A DNA stretch of 64,000 nt from Microbulbifer elongatus (GTDB lineage: Bacteria; Pseudomonadota; Gammaproteobacteria; Pseudomonadales; Cellvibrionaceae): the NCBI RefSeq assembly GCF_021165935.1, contig NZ_CP088953.1, positions 2,589,501 to 2,653,500 of the forward strand. The letters run 5' to 3'. Under the pieces are notes generated by a model, which saw only the letters and a program-made list of their open reading frames with translations, was not told the DNA's origin and made no database searches. A program made the position numbers and the translations under genes. Positions 37,439 to 46,230 of this stretch are shown one piece after another (within the stretch, counting starts at the first letter, position 1; the number at the start of each line of letters is the position of its first letter).

Positions 37439-39070
37439 ATGAGGCTTGCTCACTTCTTCGCCAGTGGTGGTCTGCTGGTCGGCACCATATTTTTTGCGCT
37501 CTCGCTGACCCCTTCGCTGATTCCACGGGAGGGGGTTACCCAGGGAATGATTTCCGGTGCCGCTCTGGCGGCGGGTTACGGAGTGGGTGTCTTCCTGACC
37601 TGGTTGTGGCGATACCTCGAACTTCCGGCCCTGAGTGAGCGGACCCGCCGGCGCCTGCGCTGGGTCGTCAGTGCCGGTTGCGTGCTGCTCGCGCTGATCT
37701 TTCTGTGGCGTGCCGCGCACTGGCAGAACGCCGTGCGCGCACTCATGGGAATGGAGGAGGCCCCCGGCGTCCGGCCCATGGTGATCGCCCTGGTGGCGGC
37801 GCTGGTGTTTCTGGTGCTGCTGGTGATCGCCAAGCTGTTCCGGCGCCTGTTTTATTTTCTTGCCGGGCGTCTGCAGAATCGGGTGCCCCGTCGAATTGCC
37901 GGATTGCTTGCCCTGTGCGGCGCCTTTGTCCTGTTCTGGGCGGTGTTCAACAAACTGTTGATCAGGGAAGCGCTACACCAGGTCGACGGTATCTATCAGC
38001 GTCTGGACGCCAGCGAGGCCCCGGATCTGCCGGCGCCCACCGGCAAGCTGGACCCGGGTGGTCCGGATTCCCTGATACGCTGGCAGGACATGGGCCATCA
38101 GGGCCGGCGCTATCTGTCCCTCCGCCCCCGGGCCGACGACATTGCTGAGGTCACCGGAGACGCCCGCGACCCAATCCGTGTGTACGTGGGCCTGAATGCC
38201 GCGGATACGCCGGCACAGCGCGCCAAGCTCGCTCTGGACGAGCTCAAGCGGGTAGGGGGCTTTGAGCGTTCTTACCTGATTCTGATTACCCCCACGGGTA
38301 CCGGTTGGGTTGATCCCGGTGCCATCAATTCGGTGGAGTATCTGTTAGGGGGAGATGTTGCCAGCGTGGCGGCGCAATACTCCTATCTGCCCAGCCCGAT
38401 AGCGCTGCTCACCCAGGATGCCTACGGCCGTGAGACCGCACGGGCGGCGTTTGGGGAAGTCTACCGCTACTGGCGGCAGCTGCCGCACAGTTCGCGCCCC
38501 AAACTCTATCTGTTCGGCCTGAGCCTCGGTGCGCTGAACTCCGACCGTTCCTTTGATTTCTACGACATTATCGATGACCCCTTCCATGGTGCCCTGTGGG
38601 TGGGGCCACCGTTTCGCAGTGATACCTGGCGCATGGTGACGGCCGAGCGCGACCAGGGGTCCCCCGCCTGGTTACCGGAGTTTCGGGGCGGGGCCGTGGT
38701 ACGTTTCGGCAATCATTTTGAAGGCTATAACCGTGGGGACGCGCACTGGGGACACTTCCGCATTGCGTATCTGCAGCATGGCAGCGACCCCATCGTATTT
38801 TTCGACCCCAACGCCGCCTACCGTGAACCAGACTGGATGAAAGGTACCCGGGCACGGGATGTATCACCGGATCTGCACTGGTACCCCATTGTCACCATGC
38901 TACAACTGGCCATGGATATGCACGCCGGTCTGGCACCCATGGGGTATGGACACAGTTACGCACCCCAGGACTATGTCCGGGCGTGGCATCAACTCCTGGC
39001 GCTACCAGGCTGGGAGAAGACAAAAATCGAACAACTCAATAAACACCTGTTGAAATGGAATCCTCGCTGA
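37439..39070 (+). CDS. Membrane alpha/beta hydrolase (Abhydrolase_9 type)
   Basis: 543 residues. The N-terminal ~180 residues carry about four membrane helices (FASGGLLVGTIFFALSL, LLALIFLW, ALVFLVLLVIAKLFRRLFYFLA, LLALCGAFVLFWAVF), matching the Abhydrolase_9 N domain. The C-terminal hydrolase domain shows the nucleophile elbow LFGLSLGALNS and a late His in MGYGHSYAPQDYVRAW. Substrate unknown; a lipid or ester at the membrane is likely. It lies just before lolCDE on the same strand. Confidence 0.87.
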   Translation: MRLAHFFASGGLLVGTIFFALSLTPSLIPREGVTQGMISGAALAAGYGVGVFLTWLWRYLELPALSERTRRRLRWVVSAGCVLLALIFLWRAAHWQNAVRALMGMEEAPGVRPMVIALVAALVFLVLLVIAKLFRRLFYFLAGRLQNRVPRRIAGLLALCGAFVLFWAVFNKLLIREALHQVDGIYQRLDASEAPDLPAPTGKLDPGGPDSLIRWQDMGHQGRRYLSLRPRADDIAEVTGDARDPIRVYVGLNAADTPAQRAKLALDELKRVGGFERSYLILITPTGTGWVDPGAINSVEYLLGGDVASVAAQYSYLPSPIALLTQDAYGRETARAAFGEVYRYWRQLPHSSRPKLYLFGLSLGALNSDRSFDFYDIIDDPFHGALWVGPPFRSDTWRMVTAERDQGSPAWLPEFRGGAVVRFGNHFEGYNRGDAHWGHFRIAYLQHGSDPIVFFDPNAAYREPDWMKGTRARDVSPDLHWYPIVTMLQLAMDMHAGLAPMGYGHSYAPQDYVRAWHQLLALPGWEKTKIEQLNKHLLKWNPR

Positions 39071-39171
39071 GATTTGCCATCCAAACCTGAGTGTCCGCAG
39101 TGCCGGTGTTTTGTGGTGTGGCCGGGCTAAATACTTGGATTTCTTGGCGTTTTTCCGCTTAAATCACCGAC

Positions 39172-40413
39172 ATGATAAAACCAGTTCCTCTTTACATCGG
39201 CCTGCGCTACGTGGCCGCCCGCCGGCGCCAGCAGTTTATTTCCTTTATTAACGGTTTCTCCCTGCTGGGCATGGCGCTCGGGGTCTTCGCGCTGATCGTG
39301 GTGACGTCGGTCATGAACGGATTCGATCGAGAGCTGAAAACCCGCATCCTGTCGGTGGTTCCCCACGGTTTTGTGGAGCAGAAGGGCGGGCTCGAGGATT
39401 GGCCGGCCATTGCCACACAGCTGCGCGCACAGCCACATGTGCAGGCCGCGAGCCCGTTTGTTCGCGGCTTCGCCTTGCTGGGGGCCAATAACCAGTCCCA
39501 GGGCGTTGAATTTCAGGGCGTGGATCCGGAGGCGCTGCGACAGGTGTCCGCGGTGGGGGAACACATGCTGGTGGGCAGCCTGGATGGGCTCGAATCGCGC
39601 AGTTACAACATTGTGCTCGGGCGCATACTCGCGCGTCAGCTCGGTGTAATGCCCGGTGACAGTGTCATTCTTACCCTGCCGGATGTGATGATCACCCCCG
39701 CCGGCATCTTTCCCCGCACCAAGCGTTTCACCGTTGCCGGTGTTTTTTCCGTGGGCGCACAGGTGGATCAGAATATGGCACTGATGCACCTCGACGATGC
39801 CGCGCGCCTGTTGCGCATGCCCGGCAAGGTACAGGGGCTGCAACTGAAGTTCGATGATATGAACAATGCACTCGGGCGGGTCGAAGGCTACGCCGAAAAC
39901 CTGGGGGAGGGCTTTACCGGAGAAGACTGGAGTCACTCCCAGGGCAGTCTGTTTCAGGCGGTCAAGATGGAAAAGACGGTGGTTACGCTGATGCTGATGA
40001 TCATCGTCGCCGTGGCCGCGTTCAATATCGTTTCCGCGCTGGTATTGATGGTTGCCGACAAACGCTCGGATATCGCGGTGCTGCGCACCCTCGGGTTGAC
40101 CTCCCGTCAGATCATGACGGTGTTTGTTGTACAGGGCAGTGCTATTGGCATTATCGGCGCGCTGGCGGGCGGACTGCTTGGCACCCTGATGGCGCTCAAC
40201 CTGACAGATATCGTTTCCTGGGTGGAACAGGTGATTGGTGCCCAGATATTCGACCCACGGGTATTTTTCGTGAGTTTCCTGCCATCGGAATTCCGCCCGG
40301 GGGATGCCATCATGGTTTTGAGTGCCGCGGTGCTGATGAGTCTGCTGGCCACCCTGTTCCCGGCCTGGCGCGCGGCACAGATCGCCCCGGCGGAAGCGCT
40401 GCGCTACGAGTAA
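39172..40413 (+). CDS. lolC: Lipoprotein-releasing ABC transporter permease LolC
   Basis: 413 residues with the LolC/E layout: membrane helix after FISFINGFSLLGMALGVFALIVVTSVMNGFDRELK (in parts), a large periplasmic domain, then three helices of the FtsX type. With LolD and LolE it extracts outer-membrane lipoproteins from the inner membrane and hands them to LolA. It is the first gene of the lolCDE operon, 34 bases before lolD. Confidence 0.96.
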   Translation: MIKPVPLYIGLRYVAARRRQQFISFINGFSLLGMALGVFALIVVTSVMNGFDRELKTRILSVVPHGFVEQKGGLEDWPAIATQLRAQPHVQAASPFVRGFALLGANNQSQGVEFQGVDPEALRQVSAVGEHMLVGSLDGLESRSYNIVLGRILARQLGVMPGDSVILTLPDVMITPAGIFPRTKRFTVAGVFSVGAQVDQNMALMHLDDAARLLRMPGKVQGLQLKFDDMNNALGRVEGYAENLGEGFTGEDWSHSQGSLFQAVKMEKTVVTLMLMIIVAVAAFNIVSALVLMVADKRSDIAVLRTLGLTSRQIMTVFVVQGSAIGIIGALAGGLLGTLMALNLTDIVSWVEQVIGAQIFDPRVFFVSFLPSEFRPGDAIMVLSAAVLMSLLATLFPAWRAAQIAPAEALRYE

Positions 40414-40447
40414 TTGTTGTGCGCCCACAAACTGGATTAGATAGAAG

Positions 40448-41197
40448 ATGAATAGCCAAGTGGAAATACACCCGGAAGAATCGACCCCGTACCCGGCCGC
40501 CGATGTGGTGTTGGCCTGCCGTCAACTTTCCAAGACCTATCGTCAGGGCGCCAATGAGCTGGCGGTACTGCGCGGTGTGGAACTGCAGGTGCCCAAAGGT
40601 GAACGTCTCGCCATTGTCGGTGCGTCCGGCTCCGGTAAATCGACCCTGCTCAATCTACTCGGTGGGCTGGACACGCCGACCTCCGGAGAGGTCTGGGTGG
40701 GCGGTAAAAACCTGGCGGCACTCAATGCCAACGAGCGTGGCTGGCTGCGCAACAGCAGCCTTGGTTTTGTCTATCAGTTCCACCACCTGCTGAATGAATT
40801 CAATGCCCTGGAAAATGTGGCCATGCCGCTGCTGATCGGCAAGCAGCCGGTTGCCGAAGCTCGTGCAGCGGCCACGGAAATGCTGCAGGCGGTGGGGCTT
40901 GGCGAACGGCTGGATCACAAACCAGCACAACTGTCTGGTGGTGAGCGTCAGCGGGTAGCCATTGCCCGTGCACTGGTGGCGCGCCCCGCCTGCGTATTGA
41001 TGGACGAACCCACCGGAAATCTGGACCGCGCTACCGCCCAGGAAATTCACAAATTGATGGATCGCCTGAACCGCGAAACCGGCATCAGTTTTGTAATCGT
41101 GACCCACGACCCGGATCTGGCGGGTGCGCTGGACCGCTGTCTGCATCTGGTGGATGGCGAGCTGGTAGAAGACTGGAAACCGGGCGACGGTGTTTAA
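40448..41197 (+). CDS. lolD: Lipoprotein-releasing ABC transporter ATPase LolD
   Basis: 249 residues. Walker [10 protein letters not shown] (58-66), signature LSGGERQR (162-169), Walker [12 protein letters not shown] (183-193). The first ~20 residues are a short extension beyond usual LolD. It powers LolC/LolE. Eight bases separate it from lolE. Confidence 0.97.
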   Translation: MNSQVEIHPEESTPYPAADVVLACRQLSKTYRQGANELAVLRGVELQVPKGERLAIVGASGSGKSTLLNLLGGLDTPTSGEVWVGGKNLAALNANERGWLRNSSLGFVYQFHHLLNEFNALENVAMPLLIGKQPVAEARAAATEMLQAVGLGERLDHKPAQLSGGERQRVAIARALVARPACVLMDEPTGNLDRATAQEIHKLMDRLNRETGISFVIVTHDPDLAGALDRCLHLVDGELVEDWKPGDGV

Positions 41198-41205
41198 GGA
41201 AAGTC

Positions 41206-42483
41206 ATGTTTAAGCCTTTACCCGCCTTTATCGGCCTGCGTTACGCCGGGGCCCAGCGCAGCGACGAGGACTCCGCCGGGCTGGTGTCGTTTATTTCCGG
41301 TCTCTCCATGATCGGCTTGATTCTCGGTGTGGCGCTGATGGTGATTGTCATGTCGGTAATGAATGGTTTTGACCGAGAGTTGCGCGAGCGCATTCTCGGC
41401 ATCATGCCCCACGCCACCGTCTACAACACCAACCCCGACATCAACTGGACCGCAGTGCGCGATCAGGTGGCCGCAGCGGAAGGGATTACGGCCGCTGCGG
41501 AAGTGTGGCAGGTGAACGGCCTCGCCAAAAACGGACTGGAAGTTACACCGCTGCTGGTGCAGGGGGTAAACCCCGAAACCATCGTCAACGTGTCTACCAT
41601 TGGTGACTTCCTGCAGCCCGGTAGCTTCGATGCGCTGACGGATAACCCCGCCGAGCCGGGCATTATTCTCGGCAAGGGCATTGCCGATAAACTGGAAATC
41701 GGTGTGGGTGAGCAGCTTTCGGTGATCGTCCCGCAGAGTGCCAGTGCCAGTGGCAGCGGCGGCGGCGGACGCAGCGCGGCGCAGCTTGCCGGGTTCAAGG
41801 TGGTCGATGTTTTTCACTCCGGAACCGCGCTAGACCATTCCCTGGCGATTGTGGACTGGGCACAGGCCAGAACCCTGGCCGGTGGGGCAGGGGGTGCCGG
41901 AGTGCAGATGCGCATGCAAGATATGCTGCGTTCTTTCTCCGTGTTTCAGAGCCTGTTGCAGCAGCTTCCGGTCGAAGGCTACTACGGCAACGACTGGACC
42001 GGTACCCACGGCAATCTGTATCAGGCCATTCAGATGTCGCGCAATCTGGTGAGTCTGTTGGTGTTTCTGATCATCGCCATTGCCGCCTTCAATGTGGTTT
42101 CCACCCTGGTCATGGTCGTGATCGACAAGCACGGGGATATCGCGATTTTGCGCACAATGGGGGCCAGCACCAAAGAAATTTTGCTGACCTTTGTCAGTCA
42201 GGGTGCGCTGGTGGGGTTGATTGGCGTACTGGTGGGCGGTGTGCTGGGTGTGCTCGGCTCACTGGTGGTGACCGATGCGGTGGCCGGGCTGGAATCGTTA
42301 TTCGGTATCCAGTTTCTGAAGTCGGATGTGTATCCGGTGGACTATCTGCCGTCGGAATTACATTGGGGTGATGTCGCACTGGTGGTGGGCGCCGGCTTCC
42401 TGCTGAGCCTGATCGCCACTCTCTATCCCGCGCTTCAGGCAAGTCGCGTGCAGCCAGCGGCGGCACTGCGACAGGACTTCTAA
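41206..42483 (+). CDS. lolE: Lipoprotein-releasing ABC transporter permease LolE
   Basis: 425 residues, paralogous to LolC: LVSFISGLSMIGLILGVALM, VMSVMNGFDRELRERIL, and the three C-terminal helices. The periplasmic domain carries a short Gly/Ser insertion (ASASGSGGGGRSA). It ends the operon; a repeat array begins four bases after the stop. Confidence 0.96.
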   Translation: MFKPLPAFIGLRYAGAQRSDEDSAGLVSFISGLSMIGLILGVALMVIVMSVMNGFDRELRERILGIMPHATVYNTNPDINWTAVRDQVAAAEGITAAAEVWQVNGLAKNGLEVTPLLVQGVNPETIVNVSTIGDFLQPGSFDALTDNPAEPGIILGKGIADKLEIGVGEQLSVIVPQSASASGSGGGGRSAAQLAGFKVVDVFHSGTALDHSLAIVDWAQARTLAGGAGGAGVQMRMQDMLRSFSVFQSLLQQLPVEGYYGNDWTGTHGNLYQAIQMSRNLVSLLVFLIIAIAAFNVVSTLVMVVIDKHGDIAILRTMGASTKEILLTFVSQGALVGLIGVLVGGVLGVLGSLVVTDAVAGLESLFGIQFLKSDVYPVDYLPSELHWGDVALVVGAGFLLSLIATLYPALQASRVQPAAALRQDF

Positions 42484-42486
42484 CAT

Positions 42487-42971
42487 GTCATGCTGGACGA
42501 GGTCCGGCATCCAGAGAATCGGAGTACTGGATCCCGGGACAAGCCCGGGATGACGAAGCGGGTATACCCGTCATGCCGGACTGGATCCGGCATCCAGCGA
42601 ACCGGAGTACTGGATCCCGGGACAAGCCCGGGATGACGAAGCGGGTATACCCGTCATGCCGGACTGGATCCGGCATCCAGCGAACCGGAGTACTGGATCC
42701 CGGGACAAGCCCGGGATGACGAAGCGGGTATACCCGTCATGCCGGTCTGGATCCGGCATCCAGTGAACCGAAGTACTGGATCCCGGGACAAGCCCGGGAT
42801 GACGAAGCGGGTATACCCGTCATGCCGGACTGGATCCGGCATCCAGCGAACCGGAGTACTGGATCCCGGGACAAGCCCGGGATGACGAAGCGGGTATACC
42901 CGTCATGCCGGACTGGATCCGGCATCCAGAGAATCGGAGTACTGGATCCTGGGACAAGCTCGGGATGACGA
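42487..42971. repeat. Six-copy 83-bp tandem repeat of paired palindromes
   Basis: Units begin at 42487, 42570, 42653, 42736, 42819 and 42902 (exact 83-base spacing; the last lacks its tail). Each unit holds two different inverted repeats: GTCATGCCGG...CCGGCATCCAG and CTGGATCCCGGG...CCCGGGATGAC, then GAAGCGGGTATACCC. The four middle copies are nearly identical; the outer ones diverge slightly. It fills the lolE to lyase spacer. Open frames of 62 codons inside it repeat with the unit and are not genes. Confidence 0.95.
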
Positions 42972-42999
42972 GAACGCCCCCGTGGCCGGGGGCACTTTA
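42972..42999 (-). terminator. GC hairpin after the first alginate lyase gene
   Basis: GCCCCC / GGGGGC stem with loop GTGGCC directly downstream of the lyase stop (reading the minus strand). The T tract beyond it is weak (GTTCT), so a terminator is likely but not certain. Confidence 0.55.
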
Positions 43000-43000
43000 G

Positions 43001-45748
43001 TTACTGATGATCCACCCAAAAATCGTAAACAACCACTTCACCGTAGTTGTCCGGATGATCGGTGTAGTCACCTTCTTCATCAGGGTTACTCTGGGTGTAG
43101 TTGCCAATCTTGAAGTAGGCTTCTCCGTAGTCCAGATCCATCACATAATCGTTGGAACCGTCTTTTACAAGATACTGGCTCGCATTACCTGACAGGAATG
43201 CTTCATTCAGATTGCCATCTTCGCTGTAATAGACATAGTGCTTCCCATCTACAACCTCAAAGATCACCTCGTGGCGGGTGCCGAGTTTGTAGTCGTCCTT
43301 GATGGTGACATTACTTCTCAGTTTTCCGCCATTGAAGCTGAGGAAAAGATGCTCGTCTTCCAGACGTACGACCAGCGCATCGTCGATACCCTCGTCTTTA
43401 TTGCCGTGAATCTGCGTGGCAACCAGCTCATCCTTCACGATTGGCAGATGCGTAATAGCCTGGTCGACATAGACAATGTGCTGGCCATCGGTGGTCCAGT
43501 AAATATCTTTGCTACCATCGGCCACACGCTCCCGGAGTTCTGAGCGAATGTTGTCCGAGTTGGGCGTAGTACCGTTATTGCTGCGGATCGGTGCGCGGAA
43601 CACCATGCCGTCGCCGGTCTCGTTCACAAAGAAGTACTCATTGTTGGACTCACCACACAGTGTCTTGTCTTCTTCTCCATCCGGGTAGGTAATCTTCCAT
43701 TGATCACAATTTTCCATCAGGTCAGACGGAATGGACGCAGAGCCGGAAGAGCCACCGCTGCTGCCGCCGGAAGAACTGCCGGAAGAGCTGCTCGAGGAAC
43801 CACCGGAAGAGCTGCTGGACGAACTGCCGCCAGAGCTGGAGCCGGAATCATTGTCTCCGTTGTGTGAAACGTCCAGGTTGTAGAAAGAGACCTGTGCGTA
43901 GTCGTCGCTGTCACCACCGTTATTCTGGTTGTAATTACCGGCTTTAAAATAGAACCAGTCATCGTTGTATTCTTCTGCCCAGAATACGGTTTGACGCGCC
44001 CAGGTACCGTCGGACTTGGTCACGGTAACCGTCATCTCACGGCCTTCCACATTGACCTCGTAGCCAAATTTCTCACCCAGGGCGATACCGTCTTCCACTG
44101 GCTCAACGGTAGATGTCAGGCCGTACTCGTCGGTACCGGAATCACCAAACAGGGGAATGAATACTTCGGTATCGGAGTCTTCATACGCCATGTACACCCA
44201 GCCTTTGGTATGGCCCGGAAGCTTGCGGTAGTAGAGCTTGAATGGCTCGTGATCGGACGCGTGAATCTGGCCGACAATCACACGGCCCACACGCCACTCA
44301 GAGCCGGAGTCGTAGGTATCGGAAACGCGGTCCACCGACACGGTGGCTTTCATATTGCCATCCACTGCACCTGCGGCATTGCGGTCTGAGCTGGAAGCGG
44401 TGGAGATCACCCAGTTATTACCCAGGCTGGTCGTGCCCGCGCTTTCGTTCAGCATTTCGCGCAACTCGGTGCGCGAGTACGAAGAGTTGGATGTAGAGCC
44501 GCCGTTGTTCGGACACTGGAATACCATGGCACCAGTATCACGGTCGGTGTAGAACTCATCGTCACTGACTTGGGGCGGGAACTTTTCGTCCGCATCTGGA
44601 TAGGTGATTTTCCAGGTGCTGAGATCAAAGTTTTCATCCGGGTCCGCAGACGGATCGAGATTGGCCAACGGCAGAGTGCCATCGGTGCCGTACACGAGGC
44701 AGCCGACCGTTACACTGTCGCCGGTGCTTGACGTATCACAATCGGAAGAGCCGCCACTGCTGCTGCCGCCACTACTGCTGCTTCCGCTGCTGCTACCACC
44801 ACCGCTGCTACTGCTGCCACCGTCCACCGGGTCGGTGTGGCCGTTGTCTTCACTGACCCGAATTTCGGACAGAGAATTCCAGGCGCTGCTGCTGTTCCCG
44901 TAGCCGATATAGCGCACGTAGCGCGCTTCGGTTTCAAACAGCGAAAAACTTTCCCAGGAGGAAGTGTCGCCACTGCTTACCGCTCCGGACAGAACAGTTT
45001 CCCAGGCAGACATGTCTTCGCTGGTCTGGATATCGAATGAGAAACTGCGTTCGTCACCTTTATGAAAAGCGATGTCCACGCTACCTACCACCTGGCTTGC
45101 GCCGAGGTCCAGTTGCAGCCATTGGCCACTCCCTTCCGCGGACCAGCGGGTATCGAGGTCATCATCCAGTACATTGGCAGCGACGTTTTCCCCTTCATCA
45201 TCACTTGCTGTAGCGACAATCTCAGGTACGCAGGCAGTACAGCCCGGATCTTCAATTTCCTCACCCGGGTCATCAGAACCGCTGCCACCGGTGGTGAGAA
45301 TGTCGACTTCGCTGATACTGTTCCAGTCGTTGGCGGAATTGCCGTAACCAACAATCCGCACATAGCGCGCGTAGGAGTCGGCAACTTCGACACCTTGCAG
45401 TTCGTCAGAGCTGTAAGGCTGTTCGTCGTCGTACACGGTTTTCCAGTTGCTTGCATCAAGAGAGGTCTGGACTTTCAGGGTATTTGTACGCTCATCGCCT
45501 TTGAAAAAGGCCATTTCCAGCGAGTCAACGGTGTAGTACTTGCCCAGATCATACTGGATCCACTCACCTTCACCTTCGGCTGACCAGCGTGTGGATAGGT
45601 TATTGTCGAGCGTATTTTCGGGCTTGTTCCCGTCATGGCTCGAGGCAGTAACGCCTACTGGTTCTACGATCTGGCTCATGGCTGCTTGTGAAGCAAAAAC
45701 CAGAACCGCTGTTGCCAATTTTGTTGGCAACCATTTTCGCGCGTTCAT
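43001..45748 (-). CDS. Secreted alginate lyase, CBM32-CBM32-PL7-PL7 (paralog A)
   Basis: 915 residues; AAGGGAA before ATG. Signal peptide about 1-25. Two F5/8-type-C (CBM32) domains at about 28-152 and 172-302, each with DNNLSTRWSAEG-like and ARYVRIVGYGNS motifs. A Ser/Gly linker (about 310-336), PL7 domain 1 (about 375-630) with RTELRE (426-431), GQIHAS (493-498) and FYFKAGNYNQ; a second polyserine linker (about 635-672); PL7 domain 2 (about 675-915) with RSELRE (735-740), TQIHGN (778-783) and AYFKIGNYTQ. Both catalytic domains keep the Arg/Gln/His/Tyr positions of PL7, which cleaves alginate by beta-elimination. Its near twin lies 482 bases upstream. Probably an endolyase; substrate block preference (M or G) is not readable here. 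Confidence 0.94.
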   Translation of the reverse strand: MNARKWLPTKLATAVLVFASQAAMSQIVEPVGVTASSHDGNKPENTLDNNLSTRWSAEGEGEWIQYDLGKYYTVDSLEMAFFKGDERTNTLKVQTSLDASNWKTVYDDEQPYSSDELQGVEVADSYARYVRIVGYGNSANDWNSISEVDILTTGGSGSDDPGEEIEDPGCTACVPEIVATASDDEGENVAANVLDDDLDTRWSAEGSGQWLQLDLGASQVVGSVDIAFHKGDERSFSFDIQTSEDMSAWETVLSGAVSSGDTSSWESFSLFETEARYVRYIGYGNSSSAWNSLSEIRVSEDNGHTDPVDGGSSSSGGGSSSGSSSSGGSSSGGSSDCDTSSTGDSVTVGCLVYGTDGTLPLANLDPSADPDENFDLSTWKITYPDADEKFPPQVSDDEFYTDRDTGAMVFQCPNNGGSTSNSSYSRTELREMLNESAGTTSLGNNWVISTASSSDRNAAGAVDGNMKATVSVDRVSDTYDSGSEWRVGRVIVGQIHASDHEPFKLYYRKLPGHTKGWVYMAYEDSDTEVFIPLFGDSGTDEYGLTSTVEPVEDGIALGEKFGYEVNVEGREMTVTVTKSDGTWARQTVFWAEEYNDDWFYFKAGNYNQNNGGDSDDYAQVSFYNLDVSHNGDNDSGSSSGGSSSSSSSGGSSSSSSGSSSGGSSGGSSGSASIPSDLMENCDQWKITYPDGEEDKTLCGESNNEYFFVNETGDGMVFRAPIRSNNGTTPNSDNIRSELRERVADGSKDIYWTTDGQHIVYVDQAITHLPIVKDELVATQIHGNKDEGIDDALVVRLEDEHLFLSFNGGKLRSNVTIKDDYKLGTRHEVIFEVVDGKHYVYYSEDGNLNEAFLSGNASQYLVKDGSNDYVMDLDYGEAYFKIGNYTQSNPDEEGDYTDHPDNYGEVVVYDFWVDHQ

Positions 45749-45842
45749 TTTTGATTCCCTTTGGGTTTTTTAGCGCGCACAGTCCCACCGATGAACGCTC
45801 AGGTTCACCTATGAAATGTGACGCGGTTGTTTCTTTGAGAAA

Positions 45843-45884
45843 TTTTTACAAACTGCGAAACCACATCTGTGGTTTTTGTAAAAA
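45843..45884 (-). promoter_or_regulatory. Leader hairpin of lyase A
   Basis: Outer stem TTTTTACAA (45843-45851) with TTGTAAAAA (45876-45884), bulge ACTGCG, inner stem AAACCAC (45858-45864) with GTGGTTT (45869-45875). It lies about 40-80 bases into the predicted transcript and has a counterpart at 49024-49065. Confidence 0.6.
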
Positions 45885-45930
45885 CGATTAAGTCAGCACA
45901 GGATGGATTCGAGTGACTTAATCGCTGGCT

Positions 45931-45960
45931 ACATTAGTGAAGTGAAAAAACCTTCGTCAA
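45931..45960 (-). promoter_or_regulatory. Sigma-70 promoter of lyase A
   Basis: On the minus strand TTGACG (-35, 45955-45960), 18-base spacer, TAATGT (-10, 45931-45936). The same elements with the same spacing precede the paralog. Confidence 0.7.
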
Positions 45961-45983
45961 TGAAAATTCTGACAAATTCTCTG

Positions 45984-45999
45984 AATTGGTTGACCAGTT
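45984..45999. promoter_or_regulatory. Operator-like palindrome upstream of lyase A
   Basis: AATTGGTTGACCAGTT contains the palindrome TGGT-TG-ACCA, a FadR/GntR-type shape, 23 bases upstream of the -35 box. An identical 16-mer sits at the same place upstream of lyase B. The rest of the 482-base spacer shows no gene. Confidence 0.65.
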
Positions 46000-46196
46000 G
46001 GTAAGAAAGGTGACTCGCGTCTAATAAATGGTTTTTTTCGAGGAAATACATCAAATATTAATTGGGGGGTTAGTACCAAGTGGGGGCGTGGGACTGGCGG
46101 TTCACAGGTAGAGACAAAAGGGCGGGGGCTCAAAAGATTGGGACGTAGATCATAAAACCGGAGAGTAGGGGGATCCCGGGCCGGGCCCGGGATCGA

Positions 46197-46227
46197 GAAA
46201 AGTGCCCTCGCTACGCGAGGGACACTT
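46197..46227 (-). terminator. Intrinsic terminator of lyase B
   Basis: On the minus strand GTGTCCCTCGC-GTA-GCGAGGGCAC followed by TTTTC. A dispersed repeat core (GATCCCGGGCCGGGCCCGGGATC split at 46171-46193) lies just beyond it. Confidence 0.8.
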
Positions 46228-46230
46228 CAG

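Noticed and set aside
42488..42925. Four overlapping 62-codon minus-strand open frames with almost the same protein
   Set aside because: They shift by exactly the 83-base repeat unit and only reflect the tandem array; no ribosome-binding site or family similarity.
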